Assembly (NCBI RefSeq): GCF_009914765.1 | Contig: NZ_WYDS01000017.1 | Location: 56,255 to 120,254, forward strand | Direction: 5' to 3' | Source: Halodesulfovibrio sp. MK-HDV | GTDB taxonomy: Bacteria; Desulfobacterota; Desulfovibrionia; Desulfovibrionales; Desulfovibrionaceae | DNA length: 64,000 bases | Part shown: positions 34,640-47,415 of the stretch, piece by piece | Layout: each line of letters begins with the position of its first letter | Numbering within the stretch: position 1 is the stretch's first letter | The notes under the pieces: generated by a model | Database searches by the model: none | Told to the model about the DNA's origin: nothing | Seen by the model: the letters and a program-made list of their open reading frames with translations, nothing else | Program-made: the position numbers and the translations under genes

Positions 34640-35560
34640 TTAAATTTTATCGATAAGTTCGTTCCCTACATCGAAGGGATGTTCCCATGTTGGCAAACAG
34701 ATAAATTTTTCTGTAGGCAAAACAATTCGCCATGCATGAAGAAACATTCCCTGCGGATTCGGGGAGCCGTTATATTTTACATCCCCGATAATAGGGTGAT
34801 TTCTACTAGAAAGCTGCACGCGGATCTGATGCGTTCGTCCTGTTTGTAATGATATCTGCAGCAAAGATTTTTTATCCGTTACGAGCAGCGGAGTAACAGT
34901 ACAAAGTGAATCTTTGCCCTCACCGGTCTCGATACGTTCTTTGCCATCTTCCTGCGTCTGTTTGCTCAGTTGATCATGAAGTTGCACAGCTTCGGAATGT
35001 TCCCATCTACCTTCAACCCATGCAAGGTAATGCTTACCCAGCGCATGTTCGTTGCGTAAAAGTTCATGCAATTCCTGCAAACGGGTATAGCTAGTCGCAA
35101 CCAGCAACAGGCCGGATGTGTTTTTATCTAATCGATGAGCAGGCGTCGGGCAAAAAGGTGCATCTGCATATTTTAATTTCAAGCGTGTCGTAACAGCGTC
35201 AGTATGACCTGTTCCCGGTTGAACCGGTAAGCCAGCAGGCTTGTGCAAAACAAGCAACCCATCAGCTTCACCGACAATCGTCAGCTCAATATTTTCTTTT
35301 GCGGAACCTTGTTCCTCTTTTCTCTGTTCAGAAGAGAGCCCTGACTCATCAATAGTATAAGGCGGAATCCGCACCATATCGTCCAGCTCCAACCGAATAA
35401 AAGGCTTCGTACGCCCTTTATTTACACGCACCTGTCCGGTTCTGATCCAGCGCATCATTGCGCTTTTAGGAACATTTTTATCAACTCTGCGTTGCAAAAA
35501 CTGCAACAACTTCTGACCGGCTTCCTCCGGCGTTACCGTAACAAATTCAACCTGTCCCAT
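34640..35560 (-). CDS. RluA-family pseudouridine synthase
   Basis: 306 residues. An N-terminal S4-like RNA-binding domain (KSAMMRWIRTGQVRVNKGRT) precedes the catalytic domain with Asp in AHRLDKNTSGLLLVA, followed by KHYLAWVEGRW and LQTGRTHQIRVQLSSRNHPI. This is the RluC/RluD-type layout, modifying uridines in 23S rRNA; RluC (U955, U2504, U2580) is a likely match but not certain. AAGGATC precedes the ATG. It is divergent from dnaA across the presumed origin. Confidence 0.9.
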   Translation of the reverse strand: MGQVEFVTVTPEEAGQKLLQFLQRRVDKNVPKSAMMRWIRTGQVRVNKGRTKPFIRLELDDMVRIPPYTIDESGLSSEQRKEEQGSAKENIELTIVGEADGLLVLHKPAGLPVQPGTGHTDAVTTRLKLKYADAPFCPTPAHRLDKNTSGLLLVATSYTRLQELHELLRNEHALGKHYLAWVEGRWEHSEAVQLHDQLSKQTQEDGKERIETGEGKDSLCTVTPLLVTDKKSLLQISLQTGRTHQIRVQLSSRNHPIIGDVKYNGSPNPQGMFLHAWRIVLPTEKFICLPTWEHPFDVGNELIDKI

Positions 35561-35770
35561 GTAGATCCTTTATTAGCCACGATAGATTATCTCTGAAGGG
35601 TCTGCTACGCGTGCTTCTCTCCGACGTAAGGCGGGTTCACCTCAAGGGCACTGTCCGCTTGAGCCTTTTAGGGCTGACAAAAATTCGTGCTCACGCAAAA
35701 CGTTCGAATATTCAAATTTTGTATCCCGCAGTTGTACTGCAACATATTTCAATTGGCTACTACGGAGAAG

Positions 35771-35896
35771 TTATCTACAAGGTGTTCATAACTCCTATCA
35801 GTGGAAAATGTTCGTAACTTTTGTATCTCACTTTTTTCAAAGAGAAATCAAACAACATTTTACGAACATTTATCTTTGTACATAACTTGTTCCTAA
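35771..35896. other. Candidate chromosomal origin: six DnaA-box-like 9-mers
   Basis: Six near-DnaA boxes in 126 bp: TTATCTACA 35771-35779 (+), TTATGAACA 35783-35791 (-), TTACGAACA 35809-35817 (-), TTACGAACA 35860-35868 (+), TTATGTACA 35877-35885 (-), TTAGGAACA 35888-35896 (-). All depart from TTATNCACA at the sixth base. The region is AT-rich, between divergent rluC-like and dnaA genes. Known bacterial origins often flank dnaA; the assignment is inferred. Confidence 0.5.
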
Positions 35897-35984
35897 CAAC
35901 TAAAGAGAAGGTTCATCACGAAATCCAAACAATTAAGTATTCCCCCTACGATAATAAAAAGGGAGATCACTCCCATAAAAAAAG

Positions 35985-36130
35985 CCCCGTAAAAGGGGTA
36001 AAGGGGACAGTGTCCCCTTGCGGGGGTACAGGGGGGGCGGCGCCAGTCAACCGTTCGCGAGTCTGCGAGCGGTACGGGAACAAGTGCCCTTGGGGTGAGC
36101 CCGCCTGTCCGCCGGAGGCAATAAAATACT
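35985..36130. repeat. GC-rich intergenic repeat with GCCGGAGGC end
   Basis: AAAGGGGACAGTGTCCCCTT hairpin, GCGGGGGTACAGGGGGGGCG, a GTTCGCGAGTCTGCGAGCGG segment and CCGCCGGAGGCAATAAAA. It is a longer member of the GCCTCCGGCGG family, reversed. The remaining spacer to dnaA (36131-36415) is AT-rich with no gene. Confidence 0.5.
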
Positions 36131-36415
36131 CAAAAGCCCCCGACAAAGCAGGCTACAAACAATAATCGTAAGAATTATTTTTTATGATTTTTTTTAGCCT
36201 GCTGACCTATTTCGAACATAACACCCGCAGAATGCCTTGAAATGAGGGAAGATAGCCCGTGGCTCATGTTGTCGAAAAAAACAGGCTCAGAACGGCGATT
36301 GCTTGGCTTACCCTTTGTTTTTTGATATATAACTAAGGTTACGTTGCCTGATTTTATATACAAGAAATTTAACGGCAACTTTTGCTAATAACCAACCAGA
36401 AGTAGTATATTTATT

Positions 36416-37759
36416 TTGCTGAAAAACGGGCTGAGAAATTTCCTCGAACAACAGTATCCTGAAAAGGATCTGCGTAACTGGTTCGACCCCCTCACGATAC
36501 ACTATGGTGATGTAGAAAAAAGTGTATCCGTGGCCTTTCCTCACGCTTTTTTCGGCTCATGGTTCACTACACACGGAAAAGCTGCTCTGGAACAGGCTGT
36601 ACGGGATTACATTAGTCCTGAAGTGGTTGTGTTGTATGACACTCCCCTTGCGGACCCGACACCTGTTACAACGACACAAGTAGCGCCTCCATCAGGTACA
36701 ACTGTGCAGGAGCAAACTGCACCGGTAATTAGCCGTACAATGCTCAACAATCAGTTCACATTCGATACGTTTTTGCACAACGCTAAAAATGTGTTTCCTG
36801 TTGCGAGTGCTAAGGAAGTTGCCAAAGCGGATATTTCCCCAAAATATAATCCGTTAGTTATTGCAGGCCCTTCCGGAAGCGGAAAAACCCATCTATTGCG
36901 TGCTATTGCACACTCAATCATCGAACATCGCGGAGAAAATTCAATGTTCTTAGGGAACGTTGAAGATCTTGCTGCGTTGTATCAGGACGGCAGCCCCGGC
37001 GCCCGATTTGAGATGCGCAAAAATATTGTTCAGAAAGATTTTTTCTTGCTGGATGATTTGCAACGGTTGGAAGAGTTTCCAATTCTACAAGAAGAGTTGA
37101 TAGCGCTCTTTGATGCATTCCATGACAATAATAAGCAGATGGTATTCTGTTGTACGGATGGATTGACTGCACATGACTTTTTGCTGCCCACCTTACGCTC
37201 CCGTCTGGAGTGGGGACTGCTGGCTCAACTGAAGCCGCAGGATATGGACATCAGAATAAAATATGCCACCAACCATCTGAAAGATAATCAAATAAAGCTG
37301 ACAAATGATCAGATCATTTTACTCTGTCAGCGCTTTGATAACTTTAGATTGTTACAGGGTGTGCTGCTTAAATTGGCGGCATTTAAAGACCTTATGCACA
37401 CTGAAGTATCTGAATATGAATTTAATCAGATTATCGAGCACACGGATAATACAAAATCCAATCCGCTTACCTCTGACATTATTATAGGGGTGGTAGCAGA
37501 ACACTACATGCTACAGACGAAAGATTTGTTGAGTGAAAAACGACATCAGAAAATCGTACTCGCAAGACAAGTTGCCATGTACCTGACCCGTACACTGCTT
37601 GGTTCTTCGTATCCTGCACTTGGCAGAATGTTCGGCGGAAAAGACCATTCTACAGTTATCTATGCAGTTAATAAAATTAAGAAATTTATAGTTACGAACA
37701 AAGATACGAAACTTTTAATAAACGAGCTGAAGGAAAAGTGCTTAACTGCCACGAAATAA
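36416..37759 (+). CDS. dnaA: Divergent chromosomal replication initiator DnaA
   Basis: 447 residues with all four DnaA domains, but atypical. Domain III begins QFTFDTFLHNAKN; Walker A is GPSGSGKT (151-158) instead of the usual GGVGLGKT, Walker B is FFLLDDLQRL, and the Arg-finger region is TLRSRLEWGL. Domain IV keeps GGKDHSTV. No ATG is available: TTG at 36416 is the best start, and a stop lies 9 codons upstream. It heads dnaA-dnaN-gyrB-gyrA, downstream of a cluster of variant DnaA boxes. A second canonical dnaA elsewhere in the genome is possible. Confidence 0.9.
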   Translation: MLKNGLRNFLEQQYPEKDLRNWFDPLTIHYGDVEKSVSVAFPHAFFGSWFTTHGKAALEQAVRDYISPEVVVLYDTPLADPTPVTTTQVAPPSGTTVQEQTAPVISRTMLNNQFTFDTFLHNAKNVFPVASAKEVAKADISPKYNPLVIAGPSGSGKTHLLRAIAHSIIEHRGENSMFLGNVEDLAALYQDGSPGARFEMRKNIVQKDFFLLDDLQRLEEFPILQEELIALFDAFHDNNKQMVFCCTDGLTAHDFLLPTLRSRLEWGLLAQLKPQDMDIRIKYATNHLKDNQIKLTNDQIILLCQRFDNFRLLQGVLLKLAAFKDLMHTEVSEYEFNQIIEHTDNTKSNPLTSDIIIGVVAEHYMLQTKDLLSEKRHQKIVLARQVAMYLTRTLLGSSYPALGRMFGGKDHSTVIYAVNKIKKFIVTNKDTKLLINELKEKCLTATK

Positions 37760-37894
37760 AAAACACTCCTTCAGTTACGCGCACCCGGTTACTAACGGGT
37801 GAATTAAAGTGACATAAAAACTCTATGCAAAATCAATCATTTATCTCAGTTAATAACATAGTGACACCCCCTACAACAACTACAAGGAGATCAT

Positions 37895-41445
<3,551 letters not shown>

Positions 41446-41454
41446 GAGAGGTAC

Positions 41455-43893
41455 GTGTCACTAGAACCGCAAATTACTATCGAAGAGGAACTCAAGAAAG
41501 CATATCTTGAGTATTCCCTCAGTGTTATTGTCGGCCGTGCTATTCCGGATGCCCGAGATGGTCTTAAGCCGGTACACAGACGTATTATGTATGCACAGCA
41601 TGAGCTGGGCAACTCTTACGGCCGTGGCCATAAAAAATCAGCCCGTATCGTCGGTGACGTAATTGGTAAGTATCACCCGCATGGTGACTCTGCTGTTTAC
41701 GATGCGTTGGTACGTATGGCGCAGCCGTTCGCAATGCGCGATCCGCTTGTTGACGGCCAGGGTAACTTTGGTTCCATCGACGGCGATGCCGCAGCGGCAA
41801 TGCGTTACACTGAATCACGCATGTCCCGTCTTGCTGGTGAGTTCCTTAGCGATATCGAAAAAGAAACTGTCGAGTTCCGTGCTAACTACGATAACACTCT
41901 TCTCGAACCAAGTGTGCTGCCTACCAAGGTGCCTAACTTACTGCTTAACGGTACTTCCGGTATTGCGGTTGGTATGGCTACCAACATTCCGCCGCATAAC
42001 CTTGGCGAATTGATTGGCGCACTCTTTCTTTTGCTTGAAGACCGAGACACCACCGTGTCCCAGCTTATGGAGCACGTAAAAGGTCCTGACTTCCCGACCG
42101 GCGGTTTCTGCTACGCGGGTAAAGGTCTTGTGGATGCATATAATACCGGTCGCGGTACTGTTAAAGTTCGCGGTAAGCTTGAAATTGAAGATCGCAAAAA
42201 AGGACTTCAGTCTCTCGTAATCAGAGAGATTCCTTACGCACTCAACAAGTCTTCACTGGTAGAAAAAATTGCTTCTCTCGTTAACGATCGCAAAATCGAA
42301 GGTATTACAGATCTTCGTGACGAATCTGACCGTAGAGGTATTCGCGTTGTTATCGACCTGAAGCGCGGCACTATTCCTGAGATTGTTATTAACTCCCTGT
42401 ACAAGTTTACTCCGTTGGAAACCTCCTTCGGTATCAACATGTTGGCTGTTTATAACAACAAGCCACAGCTTCTTAACTTACGCACCGCGCTGCTTCATTT
42501 CCTTGATCACCGCCGCGAAGTTATTATTCGTCGTACTCGTTACGATCTGCGTAAAGCAGAAGCACGCGCACACATTCTCGAAGGTTTGCGTATTGCTCTC
42601 GATAACATTGATGAAGTGGTTAAAATTATTCGTGCATCTTCCAATGCACAGGATGCAAAACTTGCTCTTAAAGAACGTTTTGAACTTTCAGATGTTCAGG
42701 CACAGGCCATTCTCGATATGCGCCTCCAGCGTCTGACCAACCTTGAGCACGAAAAACTTCTTGAAGAATACACCGAGCTTTTGAAAGTGATCGAATATCT
42801 CACATCTATTCTCGAAAACAGAGAAGTACTTCGTGGCGTTATTCGTGAAGAACTTGAATATATTAATGAAAGATATACTACACCTCGTCGTACCGCTATT
42901 GAGTTCGATGAACTCGACGGCATTGAAATCGAAGATCTCATTCCTGACGATGACGTAGTAATTACCCTTTCCCGCCGTGGCTACATTAAGCGTACTACAC
43001 TTGAAGTGTACCGTGCTCAGCGTCGTGGTGGTAAAGGTATTGCCGGACTGCATACAGGTGACGGAGACTTTGTTCAGGACTTCCTGACTACCTCCAACCA
43101 TCAGCATCTGCTTCTCTTCAGTAACAAGGGACGTATGTTCCAGATGAAGGTGCATCAGGTTGCAGAAGGTTCCCGTACTGCGAAAGGCGTACATATCGCG
43201 AACCTGTTGCCGCTCGAAAACAGTGAGTGGATCACAACAGTTCTGTGCGTACGTGACTTTGAGCCGGATCGTTTCTTCCTCTTTGCTACCAAGAACGGCA
43301 TGGTTAAGCGTTCAAGCGCTGAACTGTACAAGAAAAGCCGTCGAACCGGCATCATTGCTGTTGGTCTTAAAGAAAATGACGAACTGATCATGGTTCGTGA
43401 AGTTGACGACGGCTGTCAGACTGTTCTGACAACAGCATCCGGTATTGCTATCCGCTTCTCATGCACCGATGTTCGTGCAATGGGTCGTTCCGCAACCGGC
43501 GTAAAAGGTATTGCTCTCAAAGGCGAAGACAAGGTTGTAGCTTGTGTAACCCTGCGTGAAGATACTGATTGCGAAATTATGACTGTTGCAGAAAACGGCT
43601 ACGGTAAACGTACCCGTATTGATCTTTACCGTATCCAGACTCGTGGCGGTAAAGGTATTATCAACTTCAAGGTCACACCGAAAACCGGTAAAGTGCTCGG
43701 CGCAATCCCAGTACTCCTTGAAGATGAACTTATTCTTCTGACTTCCGATAACAAAGTTATCCGCATGGGAGTTAAAGAAATTCGTTCTGTAGGTCGCGCA
43801 ACACAGGGTGTACGTCTGGTTAACATGGCCAAAGGCGGACACGTTGTAGGGTTTGACCGTGTTCTTGAACAACAGCAGGACGATCAGGAATAG
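41455..43893 (+). CDS. gyrA: DNA gyrase subunit A
   Basis: 812 residues, starting at GTG 41455 after GGAGAGG. The breakage-reunion domain contains [10 protein letters not shown] with the catalytic Tyr, and the QRDR region is [20 protein letters not shown]. The C-terminal beta-pinwheel carries the gyrase-specific GyrA box QRRGGKG, which distinguishes it from ParC. It is the last of the dnaA-dnaN-gyrB-gyrA cluster, followed after 3 bp by a TPR lipoprotein gene. Confidence 0.98.
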   Translation: MSLEPQITIEEELKKAYLEYSLSVIVGRAIPDARDGLKPVHRRIMYAQHELGNSYGRGHKKSARIVGDVIGKYHPHGDSAVYDALVRMAQPFAMRDPLVDGQGNFGSIDGDAAAAMRYTESRMSRLAGEFLSDIEKETVEFRANYDNTLLEPSVLPTKVPNLLLNGTSGIAVGMATNIPPHNLGELIGALFLLLEDRDTTVSQLMEHVKGPDFPTGGFCYAGKGLVDAYNTGRGTVKVRGKLEIEDRKKGLQSLVIREIPYALNKSSLVEKIASLVNDRKIEGITDLRDESDRRGIRVVIDLKRGTIPEIVINSLYKFTPLETSFGINMLAVYNNKPQLLNLRTALLHFLDHRREVIIRRTRYDLRKAEARAHILEGLRIALDNIDEVVKIIRASSNAQDAKLALKERFELSDVQAQAILDMRLQRLTNLEHEKLLEEYTELLKVIEYLTSILENREVLRGVIREELEYINERYTTPRRTAIEFDELDGIEIEDLIPDDDVVITLSRRGYIKRTTLEVYRAQRRGGKGIAGLHTGDGDFVQDFLTTSNHQHLLLFSNKGRMFQMKVHQVAEGSRTAKGVHIANLLPLENSEWITTVLCVRDFEPDRFFLFATKNGMVKRSSAELYKKSRRTGIIAVGLKENDELIMVREVDDGCQTVLTTASGIAIRFSCTDVRAMGRSATGVKGIALKGEDKVVACVTLREDTDCEIMTVAENGYGKRTRIDLYRIQTRGGKGIINFKVTPKTGKVLGAIPVLLEDELILLTSDNKVIRMGVKEIRSVGRATQGVRLVNMAKGGHVVGFDRVLEQQQDDQE

Positions 43894-43896
43894 CGA

Positions 43897-44676
43897 ATGA
43901 ACCGAAGCGTTCTCTTGCTTCTTGTGATGGTAATCATCCTCATCTCCGGCTGCATGCAGTCGGAGACTGAGGATGAACTTTCCAAAGCTCGCAAAGCATT
44001 TATTAATAAAGAGTACACGGAAGCAGAGCGGTTTTATCAACGCTATCTGCGAGATAACGATGATGGTGCAGAACGCTGGAAGGTCTGGAACCGTCTTGTA
44101 GAAATTACCGGCACAGTTCGGGGAAATAAAAACAGAGCCATCGAGTTGCTCGATGCAATGTTGCTGGAATATTCAGGTGACTCCGCACGCTACAGACAGA
44201 TTCTCATAAGCAAAGGGAATATGTTCATAGAGAGCGGGCTCTGGTCTGAAGCAACAATAGCTTGGTCACAGTTATTAAGTGCTCCTGAAGTTACAATCGA
44301 TGAAGAAGCCACAGCCTATGCGAATCTCGGCAAAGCGTATCTTATGCGTGGTGATTACGGGTTGGCAGTGGATGCATTTAAAGATTGTCGCGAGCTTGAG
44401 TACGATAACCCTGAGCACAAACAATACTGTATTTATGACCTGTCACAGGCGTATGCCTATCTCGGTAATTATATTGAAGCAGAACAGAATTTGAATAATT
44501 TGTTGCAATATGAGGGCGTCGAAGTAACACTCATGGCGCGCGCTAAGCTGTTGCTTGCAGATATCTATGAACAGCAGGAAAAGCCGCGTAAAGCTATAAC
44601 TCTGTTGCAGGAAATTCGCGATACCTACCCGAATCCGCGAGTCGTGGAGTTCAGGTTGAAGAATTTACAGAAATAA
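43897..44676 (+). CDS. TPR lipoprotein
   Basis: 259 residues. MNRSVLLLLVMVIILISGCM is a lipoprotein signal peptide with lipobox LISGC (Cys19). The mature part consists of TPR-like helical pairs (ARKAFINKEYTEAERFYQRY, ATAYANLGKAYLMRGDYGLA, DLSQAYAYLGNYIEAEQNLN), resembling BamD/YfiO or outer-membrane assembly scaffolds. It follows gyrA by 3 bp and is likely co-transcribed, although its role is probably envelope-related. Repeats follow it. Confidence 0.82.
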   Translation: MNRSVLLLLVMVIILISGCMQSETEDELSKARKAFINKEYTEAERFYQRYLRDNDDGAERWKVWNRLVEITGTVRGNKNRAIELLDAMLLEYSGDSARYRQILISKGNMFIESGLWSEATIAWSQLLSAPEVTIDEEATAYANLGKAYLMRGDYGLAVDAFKDCRELEYDNPEHKQYCIYDLSQAYAYLGNYIEAEQNLNNLLQYEGVEVTLMARAKLLLADIYEQQEKPRKAITLLQEIRDTYPNPRVVEFRLKNLQK

Positions 44677-44703
44677 ATTTATTGATTTAGGTAGATTTAT
44701 TTT

Positions 44704-44925
44704 TTGCCTCCGGCGGGCAGAGGGGGAACCCCGTTTTTTAAAAAAACGAGGTTCCCCCTCTGCACTCCCCCTCCTGAAAAATAGTAAGGGGGACGAGGTT
44801 TTTATTAATTGGCTAACAATTAATCTATGTTGAAGAAAAAAGACCTTATCGCGGTCAAGGGGGCGCCCCCCTTGCGGGTGCAGGGCGGAGCCCTTGCCCC
44901 TCGGAGAGCCGCCAGAGGCATAACA
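44704..44925. repeat. Two GCCTCCGGCGG-family repeats back to back
   Basis: First (44704-44790): TTGCCTCCGGCGGGCAGAGG and a long near-perfect hairpin, arms about 22 bp at 44719-44739 and 44740-44762. Second (44855-44922): AAGGGGGCGCCCCCCTTGCG, GGTGCAGGGCGGAGCCC and GAGAGCCGCCAGAGGCATAA, reverse of the 28781/14867 type. The space 44677-45047 otherwise contains no gene. Confidence 0.6.
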
Positions 44926-45047
44926 CACACATCTTCACAGTAAGTACAATCGTACTTATATTAATAAATGGTGTGATCAAAAATTGTCTTTTTTGAAGAC
45001 AGAGCATACAACCGTTCCGGTCGAAGAGAGACTGGGAGGAGATATAT

Positions 45048-45548
45048 ATGATTTGCGAAGTATTACATTACCCGGACAGCCGCCTTGCAGAAAAAAGCAA
45101 GCCTGTCGAAGAAGTTACCAAAGAAATTAGAGAGCTTGCTGCGAACATGGTTGAGACCATGTACGAAGAAGAGGGCGTTGGCCTTGCCGCACCGCAGGTT
45201 GGTGCGTTGCATCGTCTTGTTGTTATCGACGTATCCGGCCCTGAAGTACGTAACGAACTGATGACACTTATTAATCCAGTTATTCTTTCTGCAGATGGCT
45301 CTTGTGATTCTGAAGAAGGCTGTCTGTCAGTTCCAGGTTACCGCACCAAGCTTAAGCGTTCCGAGACTGTCGTTGTTAAAGCGCAGGATTTGGAAGGTAA
45401 TGACGTTACTATTGAAGCGGATGGTCTTCTTGCTATTTGTTTGCAGCATGAACTTGATCATCTTGATGGTGTGCTCTTTATCGATAAAATCAGCCGTCTT
45501 AAACGTTCCATGTACGACAAAAGAGTGAAGAAATGGCAGAAGCGGTAA
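45048..45548 (+). CDS. def: Peptide deformylase
   Basis: 166 residues. It removes the formyl group from nascent proteins. The three metal-enzyme motifs are GVGLAAPQVG, EEGCLSVPGY (Cys ligand) and CLQHELDHLDGVLF (HExxH-like QHELDH with both His ligands and Glu). A strong ribosome-binding site (GGGAGGAGA) precedes the ATG. It overlaps fmt by 16 bp, so the deformylase and formyltransferase are coupled, as is usual. Confidence 0.97.
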   Translation: MICEVLHYPDSRLAEKSKPVEEVTKEIRELAANMVETMYEEEGVGLAAPQVGALHRLVVIDVSGPEVRNELMTLINPVILSADGSCDSEEGCLSVPGYRTKLKRSETVVVKAQDLEGNDVTIEADGLLAICLQHELDHLDGVLFIDKISRLKRSMYDKRVKKWQKR

Positions 45549-46522
45549 GTAAACTTCGCGTTGTATACATGGGCACTCCTGAGTTTGCGGCAACAATTCT
45601 TGACCGTGTTTCTCAGTGGGATGGAGCTGAAGTTGTAGGCGTGTATTCACAGCCGGATCGTCCTTGTGGACGTGGTCAGGTGTGCAAGCCTTCTGCTGTA
45701 AAATCGCTCGCCCTTGAAAAAGGCTTCGATATTTATCAGCCGTTGAATTTTAAAGAAGATGCGGATGTTGAGCAGCTTAAAGCACTCAAGCCTGATGTTC
45801 TTCTTGTTGCTGCGTATGGACTTATTCTTCCACAGCGTGTGCTTGATATTGCAACGCATGGCGCAATTAATGTTCATGCATCTTTGTTGCCTAAATATCG
45901 TGGCGCAGCGCCTATCCAGCGCGCAATTATGAATGGTGACCCTGTTACCGGCATCACTATTATGCAGATGGAAAAGGGCTTGGACTCAGGGCCTATTCTG
46001 TTACAGCGTGCGCTTGCTATTGGCATTGACGATACTGCGGGCACCCTGCATGATGAACTTGCAGTGCTCGGCGGCGAATTATTGGTTGAATCACTGCAAA
46101 AGCTCGTTGTTGGCGATTTGCACCCGAAAGTGCAGGATCATAATCGCTCTACCCATGCTGCAAAATTAGTTAAAGCAGACGGGCTGTTGGACTGGAGTAA
46201 ATCTGCTTTGGAATTACACGCGCATTTACGTGGTATTTCTCCTTGGCCGGGTGGATATTTTATCCTTGAACGTGCCGGTAAGAAGTCTGTCCGTGTTGCT
46301 ATTGAACCGGGTACAATCGGCCCTGACCTTGAAGAAGTTATTAAGCCGGGAACAGTACTTGGATTGCAGGATGACGCTATTGCTATCGCAACCGCTGACC
46401 GTGCGTACTTAGTACGTAAACTGCGCCCTGCGAATAAAAAAGTGATGGACGCCAAAGCATTTGCCTGCGGGTATCTTGCTCAGTGTGATGATGCTACCTG
46501 TTCAGGCGAAGGGCTTTGTTAA
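45533..46522 (+). CDS. fmt: Methionyl-tRNA formyltransferase
   Basis: 329 residues. It formylates initiator Met-tRNA. N-terminal KLRVVYMGTPEFAATILDRV, then YGLILPQRVLDIATHGAINV with the folate-site residues, HASLLPKYRGAAPIQRAIMN and GDPVTGITIMQMEKGLDSGP (catalytic Asn/His/Asp region). A C-terminal tRNA-binding domain includes RGISPWPGGYFIL. It starts within the end of def. A DUF116 gene follows 13 bp later. Confidence 0.97.
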   Translation: MAEAVSKLRVVYMGTPEFAATILDRVSQWDGAEVVGVYSQPDRPCGRGQVCKPSAVKSLALEKGFDIYQPLNFKEDADVEQLKALKPDVLLVAAYGLILPQRVLDIATHGAINVHASLLPKYRGAAPIQRAIMNGDPVTGITIMQMEKGLDSGPILLQRALAIGIDDTAGTLHDELAVLGGELLVESLQKLVVGDLHPKVQDHNRSTHAAKLVKADGLLDWSKSALELHAHLRGISPWPGGYFILERAGKKSVRVAIEPGTIGPDLEEVIKPGTVLGLQDDAIAIATADRAYLVRKLRPANKKVMDAKAFACGYLAQCDDATCSGEGLC

Positions 46523-46535
46523 CATAAAGAATAAA

Positions 46536-47381
46536 ATGCTGTTTCATAAAAAAGATCTCGATAATCCAGAACGGTATTACGGAGCTCGTAAAAGGCTATT
46601 TATTGGCTTGATTACGGGCACTTCTGCTTTGCTGTGTGCAATTTTGCTTGCAGGGTGGATTATCCCGTTCATTGGTTTTTCCAATATTCATCCATCATTA
46701 CCGTATATTTTTGGTCTTCTTTTCGGTTCGGCTATTTTTTGCATCAGCTGGGCAACCCTCGGGCTTGTTTTGCAGATTCTTAAAGGCAGAGCCGTGCTTG
46801 GAAGTGCTAAAATGCGTGGTTTAACGATTCGAATATTCCTGCCGTTAATGACGATGTTTGCCCGTTTGCTGGGTATACAAAAGTCCAAAGTTCGGCAGTC
46901 GTTTATTCGTGTGAATAATGAATTAGTGCGATCCGAGAACGGTAAGTTCGAAGCAAACGATATTTTAATTCTTACGCCGCATTGTTTGCAGGCAAGCGAC
47001 TGTTCGCTGCGCCTTTCCTACAATGTTGATAACTGTAAGCGCTGCGGGCGTTGCCCCGTGGCTATGCTGCTCAAATTACGTGATCATTACGGCGTAAAGT
47101 TTGCCATTGCGACAGGTGGCACAATCGCCCGTCGTATTGTGGTGAAAGAACGACCAAAATTTATTATTGCCGTGGCATGTGAGCGCGATCTTACTTCCGG
47201 TATCCAAGATACATATCCGCTCCCTGTGTATGGCGTATTGAATGAACGTCCGTGCGGCCCGTGTCTTGATACAACCGTGCCGGAGCTTTCAATGGAACGC
47301 GCTTTGCGTATGTTCATCAATAATCCAGCGCCGCCGTTGCTTTTCGAAGCTGCATTCGGTCACGCTGATACAAAGTGTTAA
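46536..47381 (+). CDS. DUF116 membrane protein with Cys cluster
   Basis: 281 residues. The ATG at 46536 (MLFHKKDLDNPERYYGARKR) is preferred; an earlier in-frame start (46461) would overlap fmt and lacks a ribosome-binding site. Two N-terminal transmembrane helices (FIGLITGTSALLCAILLAGW, YIFGLLFGSAIFCISWATLG) lead into a soluble DUF116 domain with a Cys set: HCLQASDCSLRL, NVDNCKRCGRCPVAML, ERPCGPCLD. The spacing suggests metal or Fe-S binding. The family is often linked to fmt/rsmB in Desulfovibrio; the function is unknown. Confidence 0.85.
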   Translation: MLFHKKDLDNPERYYGARKRLFIGLITGTSALLCAILLAGWIIPFIGFSNIHPSLPYIFGLLFGSAIFCISWATLGLVLQILKGRAVLGSAKMRGLTIRIFLPLMTMFARLLGIQKSKVRQSFIRVNNELVRSENGKFEANDILILTPHCLQASDCSLRLSYNVDNCKRCGRCPVAMLLKLRDHYGVKFAIATGGTIARRIVVKERPKFIIAVACERDLTSGIQDTYPLPVYGVLNERPCGPCLDTTVPELSMERALRMFINNPAPPLLFEAAFGHADTKC

Positions 47382-47415
47382 AAGACACAACGAAAGAAAT
47401 TTTCAAGGAATATAT

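Noticed and set aside
35821..36165. Open frame of 114 codons in the spacer before dnaA
   Set aside because: It spans the variant DnaA boxes and a GC-rich repeat and has no start signal.
36175..36378. 67-codon minus-strand frame upstream of dnaA
   Set aside because: No ribosome-binding site or family resemblance; AT-rich region can give such frames.
37392..37400. Canonical DnaA box TTATGCACA
   Set aside because: It is a single site inside the dnaA coding sequence and does not form a cluster; not taken as an origin element.
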